DNA of 64,000 nt, from positions 620,001 through 684,000 of the forward strand of contig JAPWGK010000004.1 of NCBI GenBank assembly GCA_029641185.1. The letters are read 5' to 3'. A program made the translations under genes and the position numbers. Origin of the DNA: Pseudofabraea citricarpa. Lineage: Eukaryota; Ascomycota; Leotiomycetes; Helotiales; Dermateaceae. This document shows, in pieces, positions 22,953-34,526 of the stretch (the first letter of the stretch is position 1; the number at the start of each line of letters is the position of its first letter). The notes under the pieces are model-generated. The model did not search any database and had not been told where the DNA came from. It worked only from the letters and a program-made list of their open reading frames with translations.

Positions 22953-23859
22953 ATGGGCAGTATCGGCAGAAGCACGACAATAATCAGCGACGAGGGCAAG
23001 AGAGAGCACCGTAGCCAAGACATCAATAACGCAAAGGCAATAAGAGCAACAAGCCCAGAAGTCCAAGGAAACCAAGAAACGCAGAAGGCGACCGCCAGGT
23101 GGTGGCAGGTCCACCAGCCGGCGCACGCGCAAACCCCCACCATCCCGCCGTTCCTCTGCCACGTCAACGCAAAGGACATCTCGATCCTGTCGACGCCAGA
23201 CTCGGAATACACGACCCTCAGCTGGAGCCGGGTGCAGTGCATCATCCAGGAGAACCGGCTCGACGTCTTCCAGCGCGAGCCCTCGCAGCTGTACCGCTAT
23301 CTGGAGTTCAACGCCGGCCTGAAGGAGAAGTGGGGATCTGTGATCCGCTTCGTGGTCAAGGAGCGCCTCGGCTGGGATGGCGACGGGGCCGAGGCCGAGG
23401 AGGAGGGCAGGTTCGAGAACCCGCGGAATATCAAGGTCCTGTGGAATGATTGGCCCTATGGCATCGATGGCCGCATCGTGCATCTCGTCGTGTGGACGAA
23501 ATTCGTCCTCGAAGATGACGAGGCCACGAACGACTTGAGAGACGATGTGAGGGCCGAGATCGAGGCGTTTGTCGAGAAGGTTTTTGGTTCGAGGGTTGGG
23601 AGGGAGAATGTAAGTCTTCCCTTTTCGTTCGGGGTCTTTTGGTACTTCATCATCACGTGTCTCTTGATGCCCTGCTTATAGTCGTGGCAATGGCTAATTT
23701 TGGGTTTTACACCTGTGTCAGGTCATCTGGTTTAAGAATTGGAAAACCCTCAAATCCGTCCATGCCGTCGAGCATTTCCACGTCATGCTCTTCGATCCCG
23801 ACTTGGACTTTGTCGATGAAGTCACCGGTGGAGATGTACCATTGAGTAAGAAAGTGTGA
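22953..23859 (+). CDS. DUF3605 protein, N-acetylglucosamine-induced protein 1 (GIG1)-like
   Basis: Exons 22953-23609 and 23722-23859 give 264 aa; the 112-nt intron is phase 0 (GTAAGT donor, GTGTCAG acceptor). The protein is soluble with no signal. Family hallmarks are the PPFLCHV segment, a central KERLGW helix, [17 protein letters not shown], and the C-terminal [20 protein letters not shown], which the second exon supplies. In Candida albicans the GIG1 gene of this family is induced by GlcNAc; the biochemical activity is not known. The first ~50 residues are variable and K/Q-rich. The first exon has many more C/G-ending codons than the flanking genes. Confidence 0.88.
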
Positions 23860-24365
23860 TTAATCACCTAGAACTAGAACTAGAGTTTGGGATTTGCAGA
23901 GATGCCTAGATAGAGGTTTAAGATTCTGCTGTTAGATCAAGTGGATTTGGAGGGTGGATTGTTTGGCCTCTTGGCCTTCTCTGGGGCGTTAGGTGTGACT
24001 AAGGTACTTTTCTTGGGGGGTGTTTACGAGGAGTATTAAATTGGATATTTTTACTTGCAGTGGAAAGAAGGCCGAAGATTGAAGGTTATACAAATACCAT
24101 AAATAGCGTAGCACTGACAGCTATGGGTATAAATACTGCTGAATTAAACACACACTACCGATCGACGTTAGCATGCCACACAAATGCAAAAATACGTTGA
24201 GAACCTCGACTTCTTTTTTAAATTTGTTTACTACCGCGTCGCGGGCTGCTTTTTTAAGCTGTTATCAAACAAAGCTGTGTCCTGGAAACGTCAAAGTTCC
24301 TTGCAATTTCCAGTCCAACCGAACTCCTCGCTAATACCAATTTCCCCCCTTTCACTTCCAGAGAA
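23860..24365. other. Convergent intergenic spacer
   Basis: This 3'-3' spacer lies between the DUF3605 gene and the ING-family gene. It is AT-rich and I see no gene. Confidence 0.6.
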
Positions 24366-25634
24366 TTATCTTTTCATATCTTTCGTACACACAGGACAGA
24401 TCCATGTTCCAACAGGTTCGCTCTTGAGTCCGACACAAGACCAGTGGAACCATTCGAATGGACAGCTTTGGTTATCGCAAGCCACCATATCTCCATAACT
24501 GACTGTTTGGCAAGTGCAATATTTCTTGTCGTCTCCACCTTCATCATCATCTGGATCTCCCATGTCTTCATCACCATCCCCATCTCTTCCTGGTCGTGGT
24601 GAAGCACCGTCATCGTCATCATCTCCAGATACGGAATCGGCGTCACTTAGCTCACTGTCATTTGTTGACGAAGGAGAATTCTTCGTTCCTGGACGACGTT
24701 TGAGATGACTGACATTCGACTTGACAGGTTTGCTCTTCCGTGGTGCAGCACCTTGTCTATGTGGTGCAATCTTCTTGCTGGTAGCTGTGGTCTTCTGAGA
24801 AGCTCGAGGGCCTATGCTTCCAGCTCTTGAGGAAGATGGTGTACCAGCAGCCTTAGGAGTTCCAGGTCCAACGGGAGGTCGAGCAAGTCCACTTGAATTT
24901 GGAGGGAGAGCCCCCAGACCTCCTGCCAATCTTTGGCGCTTGTGAGATGCACCAAGGGACATCTCACGTGTTCGTTGGTGCAAGAGATGTGCTGCCGCAG
25001 GCGTTGCCGGAAGAGAGGTAGACGAGCCACCAGGAACTTGCTGAGCTTGAGATGCAGTAGGAAGCATTCTATTTGGGTACTGATTTGGGTGACGAGTATG
25101 GGCGACAGAAGCTGAGTTGTTGATTTGTCCAAGAGGTTGAACGGTCATGGTTGGTGGTGGAGGCCGGTTCTGTACGACGGGCGGATTGAGCATTGATGGA
25201 AATCCTTCTTCTTTGGGGAACTCTCCTCGGTCTTGCAACTTTTTGATGTTCTTGTCAAGCTCAGTCAAATGCTTGTTAAAGATCTTACTCATCCGCTCGG
25301 TCAAAGCCATCTTCTCGGCCTGCAGGATCTCAGAACGATCAAAATTCTCAACGATGACTTTGTGGTACTTGTCCTCCTGTGGGTTTGGGGTGTGGCTGCC
25401 ATTCTCGCGAATCCAGGCCTGGATACGCCCGTCTGCTTTGTTAATAACGATACGACATTTTTCCATCAGCTTGTCCTTCTCTCGAATCTCTTCTTGCATG
25501 AAAGCAATCTCAGCAGGCAGGTTTGCCACTCTGTTGGTAAATTCATCCAAGACCGAGGCGGCATCAGAAGGCTCGTTCGGGGCGGCCATTTTGGTCTTGC
25601 CTACAAAATCGATGGATAGATCGTCTCTGGGCAT
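24366..25634 (-). CDS. yng2: ING-family PHD-finger protein, YNG2-like (NuA4 complex)
   Basis: This is a single exon of 422 aa on the minus strand. Residues 1-130 are an ING N-terminal helical domain, beginning [12 protein letters not shown] and followed by [15 protein letters not shown] and long charged helices that bind the complex scaffold. The middle (about 130-365) is disordered and basic, then acidic ([16 protein letters not shown]). The C-terminal PHD finger has the C4HC3 ligands ([27 protein letters not shown]), with W381-like aromatic positions for reading H3K4me3. By family it is a subunit of the NuA4 histone acetyltransferase; PHO23- or YNG1-like identity is less likely given the N-terminus. 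The frame stays open 20 codons upstream to 25694, but the ATG at 25634 matches the family start. It is divergent from the histone deacetylase gene. Confidence 0.9.
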   Translation of the reverse strand: MPRDDLSIDFVGKTKMAAPNEPSDAASVLDEFTNRVANLPAEIAFMQEEIREKDKLMEKCRIVINKADGRIQAWIRENGSHTPNPQEDKYHKVIVENFDRSEILQAEKMALTERMSKIFNKHLTELDKNIKKLQDRGEFPKEEGFPSMLNPPVVQNRPPPPTMTVQPLGQINNSASVAHTRHPNQYPNRMLPTASQAQQVPGGSSTSLPATPAAAHLLHQRTREMSLGASHKRQRLAGGLGALPPNSSGLARPPVGPGTPKAAGTPSSSRAGSIGPRASQKTTATSKKIAPHRQGAAPRKSKPVKSNVSHLKRRPGTKNSPSSTNDSELSDADSVSGDDDDDGASPRPGRDGDGDEDMGDPDDDEGGDDKKYCTCQTVSYGDMVACDNQSCPFEWFHWSCVGLKSEPVGTWICPVCTKDMKR

Positions 25635-26577
25635 GATTGTTAATGGCGTTGTGCTGATGAAGCTGAATATGCTAGTGATAATGCAGAGTGACAAGATAAA
25701 ACAATGTCAAGGATGCTGAAAGAGTTCATGAAGGCCGCAAAGTCATAGGCTCACCTCGAAAGACAAAGTTTGCTCCCTTTCATTCACTAAGGCAATCATT
25801 GATTTGGGGTCCAGTTCCAGCGGTCGTGGTTCCCACCTTCAAAATTATTAAGTGATGTGTGGTTGTAGGAGAGAAGGCTTGCGTGGTCGCTGCCGAGGAA
25901 AGATCGAGAAGGCTGGGCTGGGCTGGGCCGGGCTGCAAGTCACGCGTCACGCGTCACGCGGCTCAAAATGCAGACAGGAGACAAGGCTGAATGAAGTGCT
26001 GGAGGCTAACCGTGTTCGGGATGCGCTACCTGGGTATTCCAGCGAGGTACGTACCGCAGTCTTGGGATTCTCTACGGTATCAACACCATTGCGATCTCCA
26101 AGACCACAGGAATGGCTGCTTATTGAGGACCCGTCACTGGTCCTTCATGCGACCCTGATCGATGACCATATACCAACCTATCTCGCACGACAGATACCTA
26201 CCAAGACATTGACATTATTAGCATCTTCGATTTCCGCTGGCCACTCAATACTCAGTTGAAGTTTGCAGACGTCCCGGCGTGGGGCTACCTTTGCAACTTG
26301 CGCCAGCCCGAATCTTCAATCACAAGCAGAGGTTCTGTCCCCATCGATACACTCCATCTTATTGGGCTTTGCTCTCATACACTCGACGGCGCGACCGGCA
26401 GTCTTGAAGCTAGAGGGTTCTGGCACGGCGCTTCACTGGACGATCCGCCACTATACAGCACGCCTAGGTGTTCGAACCCTTCAAGATTCTTCTTATACAA
26501 CCTCTCCCTTAAAAGTTTCTCTGTGTCTCGGAAACACACTCCGCCTTCGAGGCTAAACCATTGAGGTTGCGGCCAGA
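25635..26577. other. Bidirectional promoter region between YNG2-like and HOS2-like genes
   Basis: The two genes point away from each other with 943 bp between start codons. The region has a GGGCTGG-rich patch and a repeated ACGCGTC motif (about 25941-25957). A 135-codon plus-strand frame (25852-26259) has no domain and is not called. Confidence 0.6.
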
Positions 26578-28011
26578 ATGCGCTTCTCAACCGGCGACTG
26601 TGGTGGAAATGTTGTCCAAGAATACAACCACATCCCTCTGAGCCAGCAAGACGATGCCCAAAATGCCGATTACTTGAGGGCGGTTAAGGAGGCTGCTATC
26701 AGCAATGGCATTACTAGACCCAAAGGCTACAAAGTCTCTTGGCACGTTAATCCGGAACTCGAAAAACATCACTTTGGACACTCACATCCGATGAAGCCAT
26801 GGAGACTTACTCTAGCGAAAGGGCTCATCACCGCCTACGGTATGCATTTTGGTATGGATACTTATCTATCGCGACAAGCCACAAGAGCAGAAATGGCCGA
26901 CTTTCACAGTGAAGACTATCTCGACTACCTAAAGACTGCCATCCCCGCCATGCCCGACGATGACAACCCAGGCCGATTCAATCTGGGGGGGTCTGACTGT
27001 CCTATCTTTGAAGGCCTCTTTGATTACTGCTCGATGTATTCGGGGGCTTCGATTGATGCGGCGCGTAAACTTTGCAACAGAGAATCGGATATTGCCATCA
27101 ACTGGTCTGGAGGTCTTCACCACGCCAAGAAGTCCGAAGCGTCTGGATTCTGCTACGCAAACGATATCGTCCTTGCAATCCTTCAACTCTTACGAACACA
27201 CGCCCGAGTACTGTACATAGACATCGATGTTCACCACGGCGATGGGGTGGAAGAGGCGTTTTGGTCCTCGGATCGGGTCATGACACTTTCTATACACAAA
27301 TATGATGGGAACATCTTCTTTCCCGGAACTGGAGATGCTGACAGGATCGGACCGGAAAGCGAAAAGAACGGCGGGTCACATCATGCTCTCAACGTTCCTC
27401 TAATGGATGGTGTCTCTGACCAACAATATGAATGGCTATTTACGACAATCGTCGGACAATGCGTCGAGAAATTCAAGCCGTCTGCCATTGTTCTTCAATG
27501 TGGTGCTGATTCACTTGCAGGTGATCGTCTCGGCCGCTTTAACCTTCAAGTACAAGGGCACGGCAAATGTGTCGAATTCTGCAAGAGTCTAAACATTCCA
27601 CTTCTGCTGGTTGGTGGTGGAGGATACACTCCCCGTAATGTTGCACGAGCCTGGGCACACGAAACCAGTATCGCCATCGGCTGTGCAGATAATATAAACG
27701 CGATCATCCCACAACACACCCCATATCGAGAGCATTTCCGGCATGACACCTTGTTCCCTACATTAGATCAAATTTTAGGCGAGCAGAGGACGAATAAGAA
27801 CACCACTAAACGGCTGCAAGAGATCGTAGCGAACATCACAGAGCAGCTAAGGTTCTGTGAAGCTGCGCCAAGCGTTCAAGGATTTTATATCCCGCCACAT
27901 CTGGATGGGGTCAAGGACGAGGTTGAGGAGGAACTCAAGGAGATGCGGATGGAGAACGAGAAGGAGAGATTGCGGTTAGAAGAGAACTTTGGCGGGCCAA
28001 TGGAGATGTGA
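26578..28011 (+). CDS. hos2: Class I histone deacetylase, HOS2/HosA-like
   Basis: This is a single exon of 477 aa. The whole class I HDAC fold is present. The catalytic His pair is H181-H182 in GGLHHAKKSEASGF, zinc ligands are D217 and H219 (DIDVHHGDG) and D311 (CGADSL), and the active-site tyrosine is Y350 in GGGGYTPRN. The HPMKPWRL loop near residue 70 is typical of class I. The first ~50 residues are a family-variable extension, and the C-terminus is an acidic coiled coil (EEELKEMRMENEKERLRLEE). By family HOS2 is the catalytic subunit of the Set3 complex and deacetylates H3/H4 in coding regions of active genes; HosA in Aspergillus affects secondary metabolism. RPD3-type identity is less likely because the long RPD3 tail is missing. 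Confidence 0.92.
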   Translation: MRFSTGDCGGNVVQEYNHIPLSQQDDAQNADYLRAVKEAAISNGITRPKGYKVSWHVNPELEKHHFGHSHPMKPWRLTLAKGLITAYGMHFGMDTYLSRQATRAEMADFHSEDYLDYLKTAIPAMPDDDNPGRFNLGGSDCPIFEGLFDYCSMYSGASIDAARKLCNRESDIAINWSGGLHHAKKSEASGFCYANDIVLAILQLLRTHARVLYIDIDVHHGDGVEEAFWSSDRVMTLSIHKYDGNIFFPGTGDADRIGPESEKNGGSHHALNVPLMDGVSDQQYEWLFTTIVGQCVEKFKPSAIVLQCGADSLAGDRLGRFNLQVQGHGKCVEFCKSLNIPLLLVGGGGYTPRNVARAWAHETSIAIGCADNINAIIPQHTPYREHFRHDTLFPTLDQILGEQRTNKNTTKRLQEIVANITEQLRFCEAAPSVQGFYIPPHLDGVKDEVEEELKEMRMENEKERLRLEENFGGPMEM

Positions 28012-30637
28012 AATAGCTTTGAATCTGGCGTTCGGGATGGGGATGGGCTATCTAACAGGAGCTAGGCGTTCGCGCAGCGTGCAGCATGCAGCATGCAGAA
28101 TGCAGAGAGCTCGGAGGCATATATGATGATCACCTTTAGTAGAGAAGAGAAGATACCCAGGCTGAAAGACTTGATGAAATATAAGCAAGGATTCCATCAG
28201 CATTGAGATTGGCTGGCTCGAGAGCGTCTCGAGAGGTTTGAGACTTGAGTTGGAGTAGGTACGAAGATGATCCAAGCGGGCAAACCATAGCGCAATACTG
28301 TAATATCCGTGAGCATGGACAGTGGGCACTGGACAATGGACACACACATGGCGACTTGCGACTTGGAACTTGGATATGATGAGTGAAAGTTCCCACCCCT
28401 GAGTCCTGAGTCCTGACTGAGTGGGCAGTTTTCTCCGCATTACCTTAATCTACCTCAGAATAGCATCGATCCGGTGAAGCGGTGCAGCATGTGAGCCCTG
28501 ACCTGACTCCTGAGCCGACGACGACGAGGTCAAAGAGGCTCATTAATAGAAATTCAAATTCAAATTCGAATTCAGGAGCTTTGTTCCTGTTCTTGTTCTT
28601 GTTCCGAGTCGCGAAAGATAGCCCGCCTGGTCTGGTTGATGGGGGGTCTTGTATTGAACAATGCTCAGCCCAGCGGTTGACCAAGTTCACGTCGACAGAT
28701 CAAGCCACTAAACTTAATCTGACTCGGATACATACAGTAGAGGAACGATCAAAAGTACCGAGAGAACCGAGTCTTTTTCGAGATACGATGGATACTACTC
28801 GTCATGTGTTGCTTCGCAGGATGCATGTGTTCAGTGTTTAGTGTAGTGTTCACTGTTGACGCTGCTGCAGGGCGGAGAGAGAGTCAGAGTTCAATAGTTC
28901 CCGGGCGAACCCCTGAAGAATGCAGGCCGTTTGCTCGCTAACGGAGTACATTACTGTAGCACAGTTGATTAGGCGCGCGGTGTCTGGCTGTGCACTACTG
29001 TGCACTGTTGCTCTCCAACTGCCAACTGCCAACTCTCAACTGCCTCTCCGGCTCCACCGCAATCTCTCGCGTGTTGCGTACTTCGTAGCTGGCCAAACAG
29101 AGGTTAAATGTACCCCTAGTTCTTAGTCGTGCCGCTTTGATTAAGTTTACCGAGAACTGGGTATAGCCTCCTCTTATATTAATCATAGCCTTGGATATCT
29201 ATAAGGTAAATAAAAGCGGCGAAGAAACACTGACGTTTGATAGGCTGACTACCCTAGAACCACCCCAGAACATACTAGAACCTCTTTAACCTCTGTTTCG
29301 CCGTAGAGGAAGTAACTTGCGTAACTCGCCCAACTCGCAGGCACTGCCCGCCAGAAACCCACCCACCCATCAGATGCACGACAAGCTTTGTCCCGGTCTC
29401 TAATCTCGTCAACGGCCTCCACGGCCGGCTCATTGGCTGTCGGGAATCTCAGATACACGCTGCATGCGGTTCCTGCGTGATTGAGATGAAGAGTGAGGGA
29501 GGGGGAGAGAGGGGGGGGGAGGGAAGAGCACTGAGCATGAGTAATTGAGCATGAGCAACTACCAACTGAGCTGGATAGATGGATGGATGGATGTCGTTCT
29601 GGGCCTGAGCGACATCTGGGATTAGGGCATTGGCAGCTCCGGTTTTTCTCTTGAGGGCTTACACGCATCGCGAGCACAGCACCACAGAAGTGGGTTGTGA
29701 TATTATCACCCACGCATATAGCTCCCTTTTCCCTCTTCCGTCCGGAGTAAACAAGAAAAAGAAGCTTTTTTCTCGTGCTGTTGCATCTGCTGGGCCTGGC
29801 TTTTATTGGTTTGCCCGTCTGCTCTTTTTTTAAAGTTGCTTGCTTGCTTGCTTTGCTTTGCTTACCAGCTCTGCTTTCTTGCCTGCTGACTGACTGACTC
29901 TCTTTCTTTCTTTCTCTCTCTTGCTCCGCCCGAGTTCGTCGTCGTCCGCTCGAATCCTTCTTCTTCCACGCACACGCACACTCATTCGTTGCCTGTCCTG
30001 TTTACTTGTTGTTGCTGTTGTTACAAAGTTGTACACGCAACGTTCGCTCGTTTTCTTTTGCCTGCCTCGAGTACCATACATACGTACCTCAGACACACAC
30101 ACTCACTCACCCACACACCCGCTCTCTTGACGCACTTCACTCTCTCGTGTGCCCTCGAGAAAAGAAAAGAAACGGAACGAAACAAAACAAAACATCACCC
30201 AACCCTCGTGCCGGAAACTGCCTGTCTCTTCCTCATACCATACACCACACCACATTCTTTTTATCAGAAACGCCCCGAAGATCCATCCGATCGAGGGACT
30301 CGTGCCGGCAGGGAAACAGGAACAAGAAGAGTGAATCGGCTTCTGCGTTCCCCACTCTTCCTCGAGGTGGACTGTGTTTGAAATACATTATACACGCCTA
30401 TATCCAACCACGCATCCCACCATCACGACCAAACGACCAAACAACCAAACGAGCAAACGACGACGACAACAACTTGACACCGGAAACGAGAGGAATCTCC
30501 ACCACCACCACCATCACCACCACCACCACCACCGTGGATTAAAACAAAACAAAAACAGACAGAAACAGATTATACCAAGCTACCACGTTCTTTTCTCGGA
30601 TATTTAATATCCGACGACCGTCGACACCACAGCCAAG
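28012..30637. other. Large intergenic region, low-complexity leader
   Basis: This holds the 3' end of the HDAC gene and a long T/C- and A/C-rich leader for the next gene. It contains small AAATTC repeats (28549-28575), an AT-rich patch at 29100-29260 and a CAC/CAT repeat at 30497-30535. Open frames up to 178 codons follow low-complexity DNA and are not called. Confidence 0.6.
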
Positions 30638-31063
30638 ATGGGCAAACCAAGAAAGCAGAAGTCGCAGCCCAAGCCCTCGCCGCTGCAGCAGGTGCACTTC
30701 ACACGGCCGCTGTCGATAGCGCCCGCGTCGTCGCCGCCGGAGATGGGGCTGGTGCGGGACCCGGAGTTCTGGAAGAGGTTCTCGGTGGCGGCGCACCAGG
30801 CCGAGGAGAAGGAGATCAGCCCGACGTCGACGGCCAACCTGGAGTCTGGGTACGGGTAAGTCCTCTCTCCCTCTTTTTTTTTCACCTTTGAGAGGAGGGG
30901 AGTTAGATGTTAACGAGCTGCCTACAGGGACCAGTGGCTCACGCAGCAGCACAAGGAGAAGAGGCGGTGCCGCGTCTACTGTGCGAGCATCACGCTCGTC
31001 GTCGCCCTCACCATCACCGCTGGTGCGGTGGTGGCGTGGTGGTTTACGAAGGGCCGGAACTGA
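30638..31063 (+). CDS. Small tail-anchored membrane protein, unknown function
   Basis: Exons 30638-30855 and 30928-31063 give 117 aa; the intron is 30856-30927 (GTAAGT, CCTACAG). The N-terminus is basic (MGKPRKQKSQPKP), and a conserved-looking core DPEFWKRFSVAAHQAEE lies at 41-57. A basic patch (HKEKRRCR) precedes one hydrophobic segment at about 91-111, which ends six residues from the C-terminus. This is a tail-anchored topology: cytosolic body, membrane anchor at the end. The first exon is very GC-rich in third positions. I do not recognise a named family, though the layout looks like small conserved ascomycete proteins. A 265-codon frame on the opposite strand mirrors this GC bias and is a shadow. 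Confidence 0.75.
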
Positions 31064-31436
31064 AGGGGAAGGAGAACGAGAGATGGAAATCACCCGACGG
31101 CCCGCCGGTGGCTGACGGTGGTTCTCCTTTTTATGAATATCATGAGGACAAAGAGCGGAAGACATCACTTTTTTACGAAGGACGTTGAGAGACGAGGTGA
31201 GGGGAAGGTGAAGATGGCGATGGCAGTGGCAGTGGAAGAGAGGAAGGAAACGGTTGCTCGACCGAGCCAAGTTTTGAACCATACCTCCTCGACAAGAGAG
31301 AGGTGTGGATGGGAGGTGTAACTTGCTTGCTTGCATGTTGTATGGGCTTGACTTTTACCTGATTGGGATGCTTCTTGTGAATACTTTTTTTCTTCTTTTT
31401 TTTTTTTGAGAGAGAGAGGGAAGGGAACGAACGAAT

Positions 31437-31459
31437 GGGGGAGTGGGAGTGGGAGTGGG
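31437..31459 (+). repeat. (GGGAGT)n G-quadruplex-type motif
   Basis: Four G-tracts of three or more bases (31437, 31445, 31451, 31457) are separated by AGT. The motif lies about 370 bases downstream of the tail-anchored protein stop, possibly in its 3' UTR. Confidence 0.8.
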
Positions 31460-32021
31460 CAAGGATTGGGTACGGATGGCCACCCTATGTATGTATACTC
31501 TCTGCGGCAATGCCAGACAGACAGAATTATACCCCTTTCGTCAACACCGACGTCGCCTGATGGATGGATCGATGGCTGGACCTTGGGAGCTTAGACTTCA
31601 GACGCAGCAGCTACGGTAGACTCCCAAGCCGGGACCAGCGGTTCTTGTTCTGCTCCTGTTGATTCCTTGATGCTCTTGACTTTCTTGCTTGGGACGGTGG
31701 CCAAGGAAAGCTTAAGATGGAAGGGATGGATGGTTTGACGACAAGCTTTCTTTTTTCTTCTTTCTTTCCTTTCTTACTTTCTTCGCAGCCGAGCAGAGCA
31801 GAGCAGAGAATGAGATATATGAGATATAGAAATGAAGAAGAAAGAATAACCTTGATCCTTTATATGTCGTACGTGACATCTTTCTTGCTCAAGAAGTCAT
31901 CTGCTGGCTTTTTATGCTTGCGTGCTGCCTACCTCTGTTCTGGTGATATCTACCGTGCCTTGCAAACTTCCACGATACACAAATGCTGACAGACAGCGCC
32001 AGGTAGGGCTGAGAGGGCTGA

Positions 32022-32060
32022 GATGGATGGATGGATGGATGGATGGATGACTGGATGGAT
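32022..32060. repeat. (GGAT)n tetranucleotide repeat
   Basis: About six perfect GGAT units followed by an interrupted pair lie in intergenic DNA. Confidence 0.85.
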
Positions 32061-32184
32061 GTGGCTTGCGAGCAAAACCCCCCACACCCCTCTCCTCCCA
32101 ATCTGGAAAGGGATGAGCGGTTGTTCTTTTGCTGCACGAGCGACAGAAGCATGGAGCTGAGTTCTCGAAACGGTGTTTCTTAGA

Positions 32185-32249
32185 AAGAAGAAGAAGAAGA
32201 AGAAGAAGAAGAAGAAGAAGAAGAAGAAGAAGAAGAAGAAGAAGAAGAA
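32185..32249. repeat. (AAG)21 trinucleotide repeat
   Basis: About 21 uninterrupted AAG units. The purine strand is plus. It is not inside a supported gene. Confidence 0.95.
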
Positions 32250-34526
32250 AATCTAGTTTCTTGGAGAGGTAGAAGTGAAGTGAGAAAGGTCGGTATAGGT
32301 GGTATGCAGCATGGCCGCTCTGCTCTGCTCTGCTCAGCAAGAAAAGAACAACAAAGATGCAAACCGGATCCCCCACCCCCAGAGAAACCTACCGGTATGA
32401 GAGCTGCTGCATGTAATCAAAGACGATACACATGTCATACTCACACATTCAATCATGTGATGCGAGTGATGGCAGAGATGCCACCCCCAAATTCTCCGGT
32501 GCATCATCCCGAGTTCCACGGCCCCCTCTCGGCCCTCGTACAAAGGTGCCACCACCTGCCACCACCTCGCCTGGCTGCAGTGCAGTGCAGCCGCCGCCGA
32601 CTTACCGCAATCGAACATGCCGGGCAGACGCTTGCTTATTAGAAAGCGGTATATCGAGGGGGATACGATGTGCAACAAAAAGGAATACGAACGAGCATGA
32701 CGGATGGGATTATGCAGGCCATGGCATTTCCTCTTTGGCATCGACATCGGCATCGGTCGTGCATAAGAGAGGAAGGAGGAAGGTGGAAGGTGAAGGGGGA
32801 AGGGTTGGTAAAGTAATAATGGATGGGTACTTGCATGAGCTCGTGAGCATGGCAATGGCAGTTGAACTTTGAACACCTATCGCTCTCCTCCTTTTTCTTC
32901 TTTCTTCTTTTCTTTTCTCTCTTCTAGATCGGAGGTAGAGGCGGCTTTTCTATGCCAATGCAAGACTGCTAGAACCAGATAGTTGGCTTCCTAGTGGTAA
33001 ACGTCAGGCGGTATGCTGAGTGGCGGGCGAATAGCATCGCTCAGCACGAGAGCAGAACTGAGTTCCCGGCTTCGCTCTAGAAGTAGCAAAGTCAATGGTC
33101 TTATGAAACTGTTTCACTTCGTCCCGCATATTTGCAAATATTGATTTATTGATTGATTTTCCCCCAGCCATGGGGGCCCGAGACGAGAATGGCCGGTAGA
33201 AGGCCAGGAAGCGAAAAGGGGGAAGGAGAGAAGTAGCTGGATGGCTGAGCGATGATCGTTTTACTACGGAAGAAAACCCCCACGCCACGTGCAGCAGCAC
33301 ATCTAGTGACGGGACTCGCACGAAACAAGACGGAACGAGACGAGAAGCCTCTATCTCGTGGCGTATTGCTTTGGCGAGAAGTGTTTGCCTCTAGCCCCAG
33401 CCAACATGCAGGAAAGACACGGAACAGGCAAAGAGCTGAGCGAACGTGGCGGGCCCTTCCATCAGTTATTGTCTCATGGCAAGGTGGTAGGTAGTAATGT
33501 GATACTCATAGACAGGAATAGCAACCAGCGACGGGTAATAACTCGTACAGGCTCACGATGCTTGAGGCTGATGAATGGATGGATGGATGGAGCTTTTTAT
33601 ACTCGGGGATCCACACGAAGGCGTCCCGGTAATTTCCCCGCCAGCTTGATGACCCCCTATTCTTCGTCTCAGGTGCATGCATACTGATGTTCTCGCGACG
33701 GAATCACGACAGATGATGAGCTGGTCTGCGAGGTTGAGACTTATTTTCTTGTGTTTTTGCGAGAGCTGTGGCAGGATGGATGGACAATAGTACAATAGAG
33801 GCGGACTCGCCGAGGGCAACTTGTCGCTAACTCTAACTCTAACTCGACTCGATTTGGGCGGTAGATAGAGCGATTCGCTGCATATGGGATCATCAGTGAG
33901 TGAATGAGTTGAGTGCTGCATCTGCTGGCATGGCACTGCACTGCACTCTGGACACGAAAATACTTAGGATGAGATACTGTATGGGATGGAATGGGGGGTG
34001 CTAACGAGAGTCCATCCCTGCCACTCGGGCCCAGTCGTCGTCCCAACTCTGGTCGGAGGCGCAAAGGTAAAAGGGGGCGGGCTTTTCTATATTGGTCTAG
34101 AAGCAAATAATGATAATTTCGAGAGAACGAGGTCGACGCTGCAGAAAGTACAGCGAACACCCTGCCCTCAGCTGCCCGCCAGATCTCATACCGTCGTCCT
34201 ATCACCATCCTCAAGTCTAGCGTGTGTGTTTTGTTTTTTCCAGGTAAGGGGTTCAACGGTGCTTATTTTATGCTTACCCCTCCACTGTATGTACAGTATG
34301 CTGGCAGCCATGATAATTAATATGATGGATTGGTGGTGTTCCTTCAGCTGGCTGCCAGCCTCTACCCAGCGGCGGCCCAATTACGTCAATCGGCTAATCC
34401 CAGTTTCCTCGTACAGACAGACAGACAGACAGACAGCTCCTACAATAAACCTCCTGCTCCCTTTTCGCAACAACTCCATCTTCCTCCCACCTCACCAACA
34501 ACCCCAGATCTCCAATTCACGACACA

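Larger units (their letters stand above)
31064..34526. other. Large gene-free region with microsatellites
   Basis: 3.4 kb without a supported gene. It holds a G4-type (GGGAGT)n motif, a GGAT tetranucleotide repeat (about 32022-32060), a long AAG repeat and the promoter of UGP1 with an ACAG repeat near 34417-34435. Open frames up to 193 codons lack domains and splice logic. Confidence 0.6.

Noticed and set aside
25852..26259. 135-codon plus-strand frame in the YNG2-HOS2 promoter
   Set aside because: No family resemblance, repeats inside it, and it occupies the shared promoter. It could still be a uORF-rich leader, but nothing supports a protein.
30006..30542. 178-codon frame in the leader of the tail-anchored gene
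   Set aside because: Made of H/T/P-rich translation of CAC and ACA repeats.
30539..31336. 265-codon minus-strand frame over the tail-anchored gene
   Set aside because: The high GC third positions of the plus-strand gene keep the opposite frame open. The protein is R/L/P-rich low complexity, while the plus strand has a clean intron and membrane anchor.
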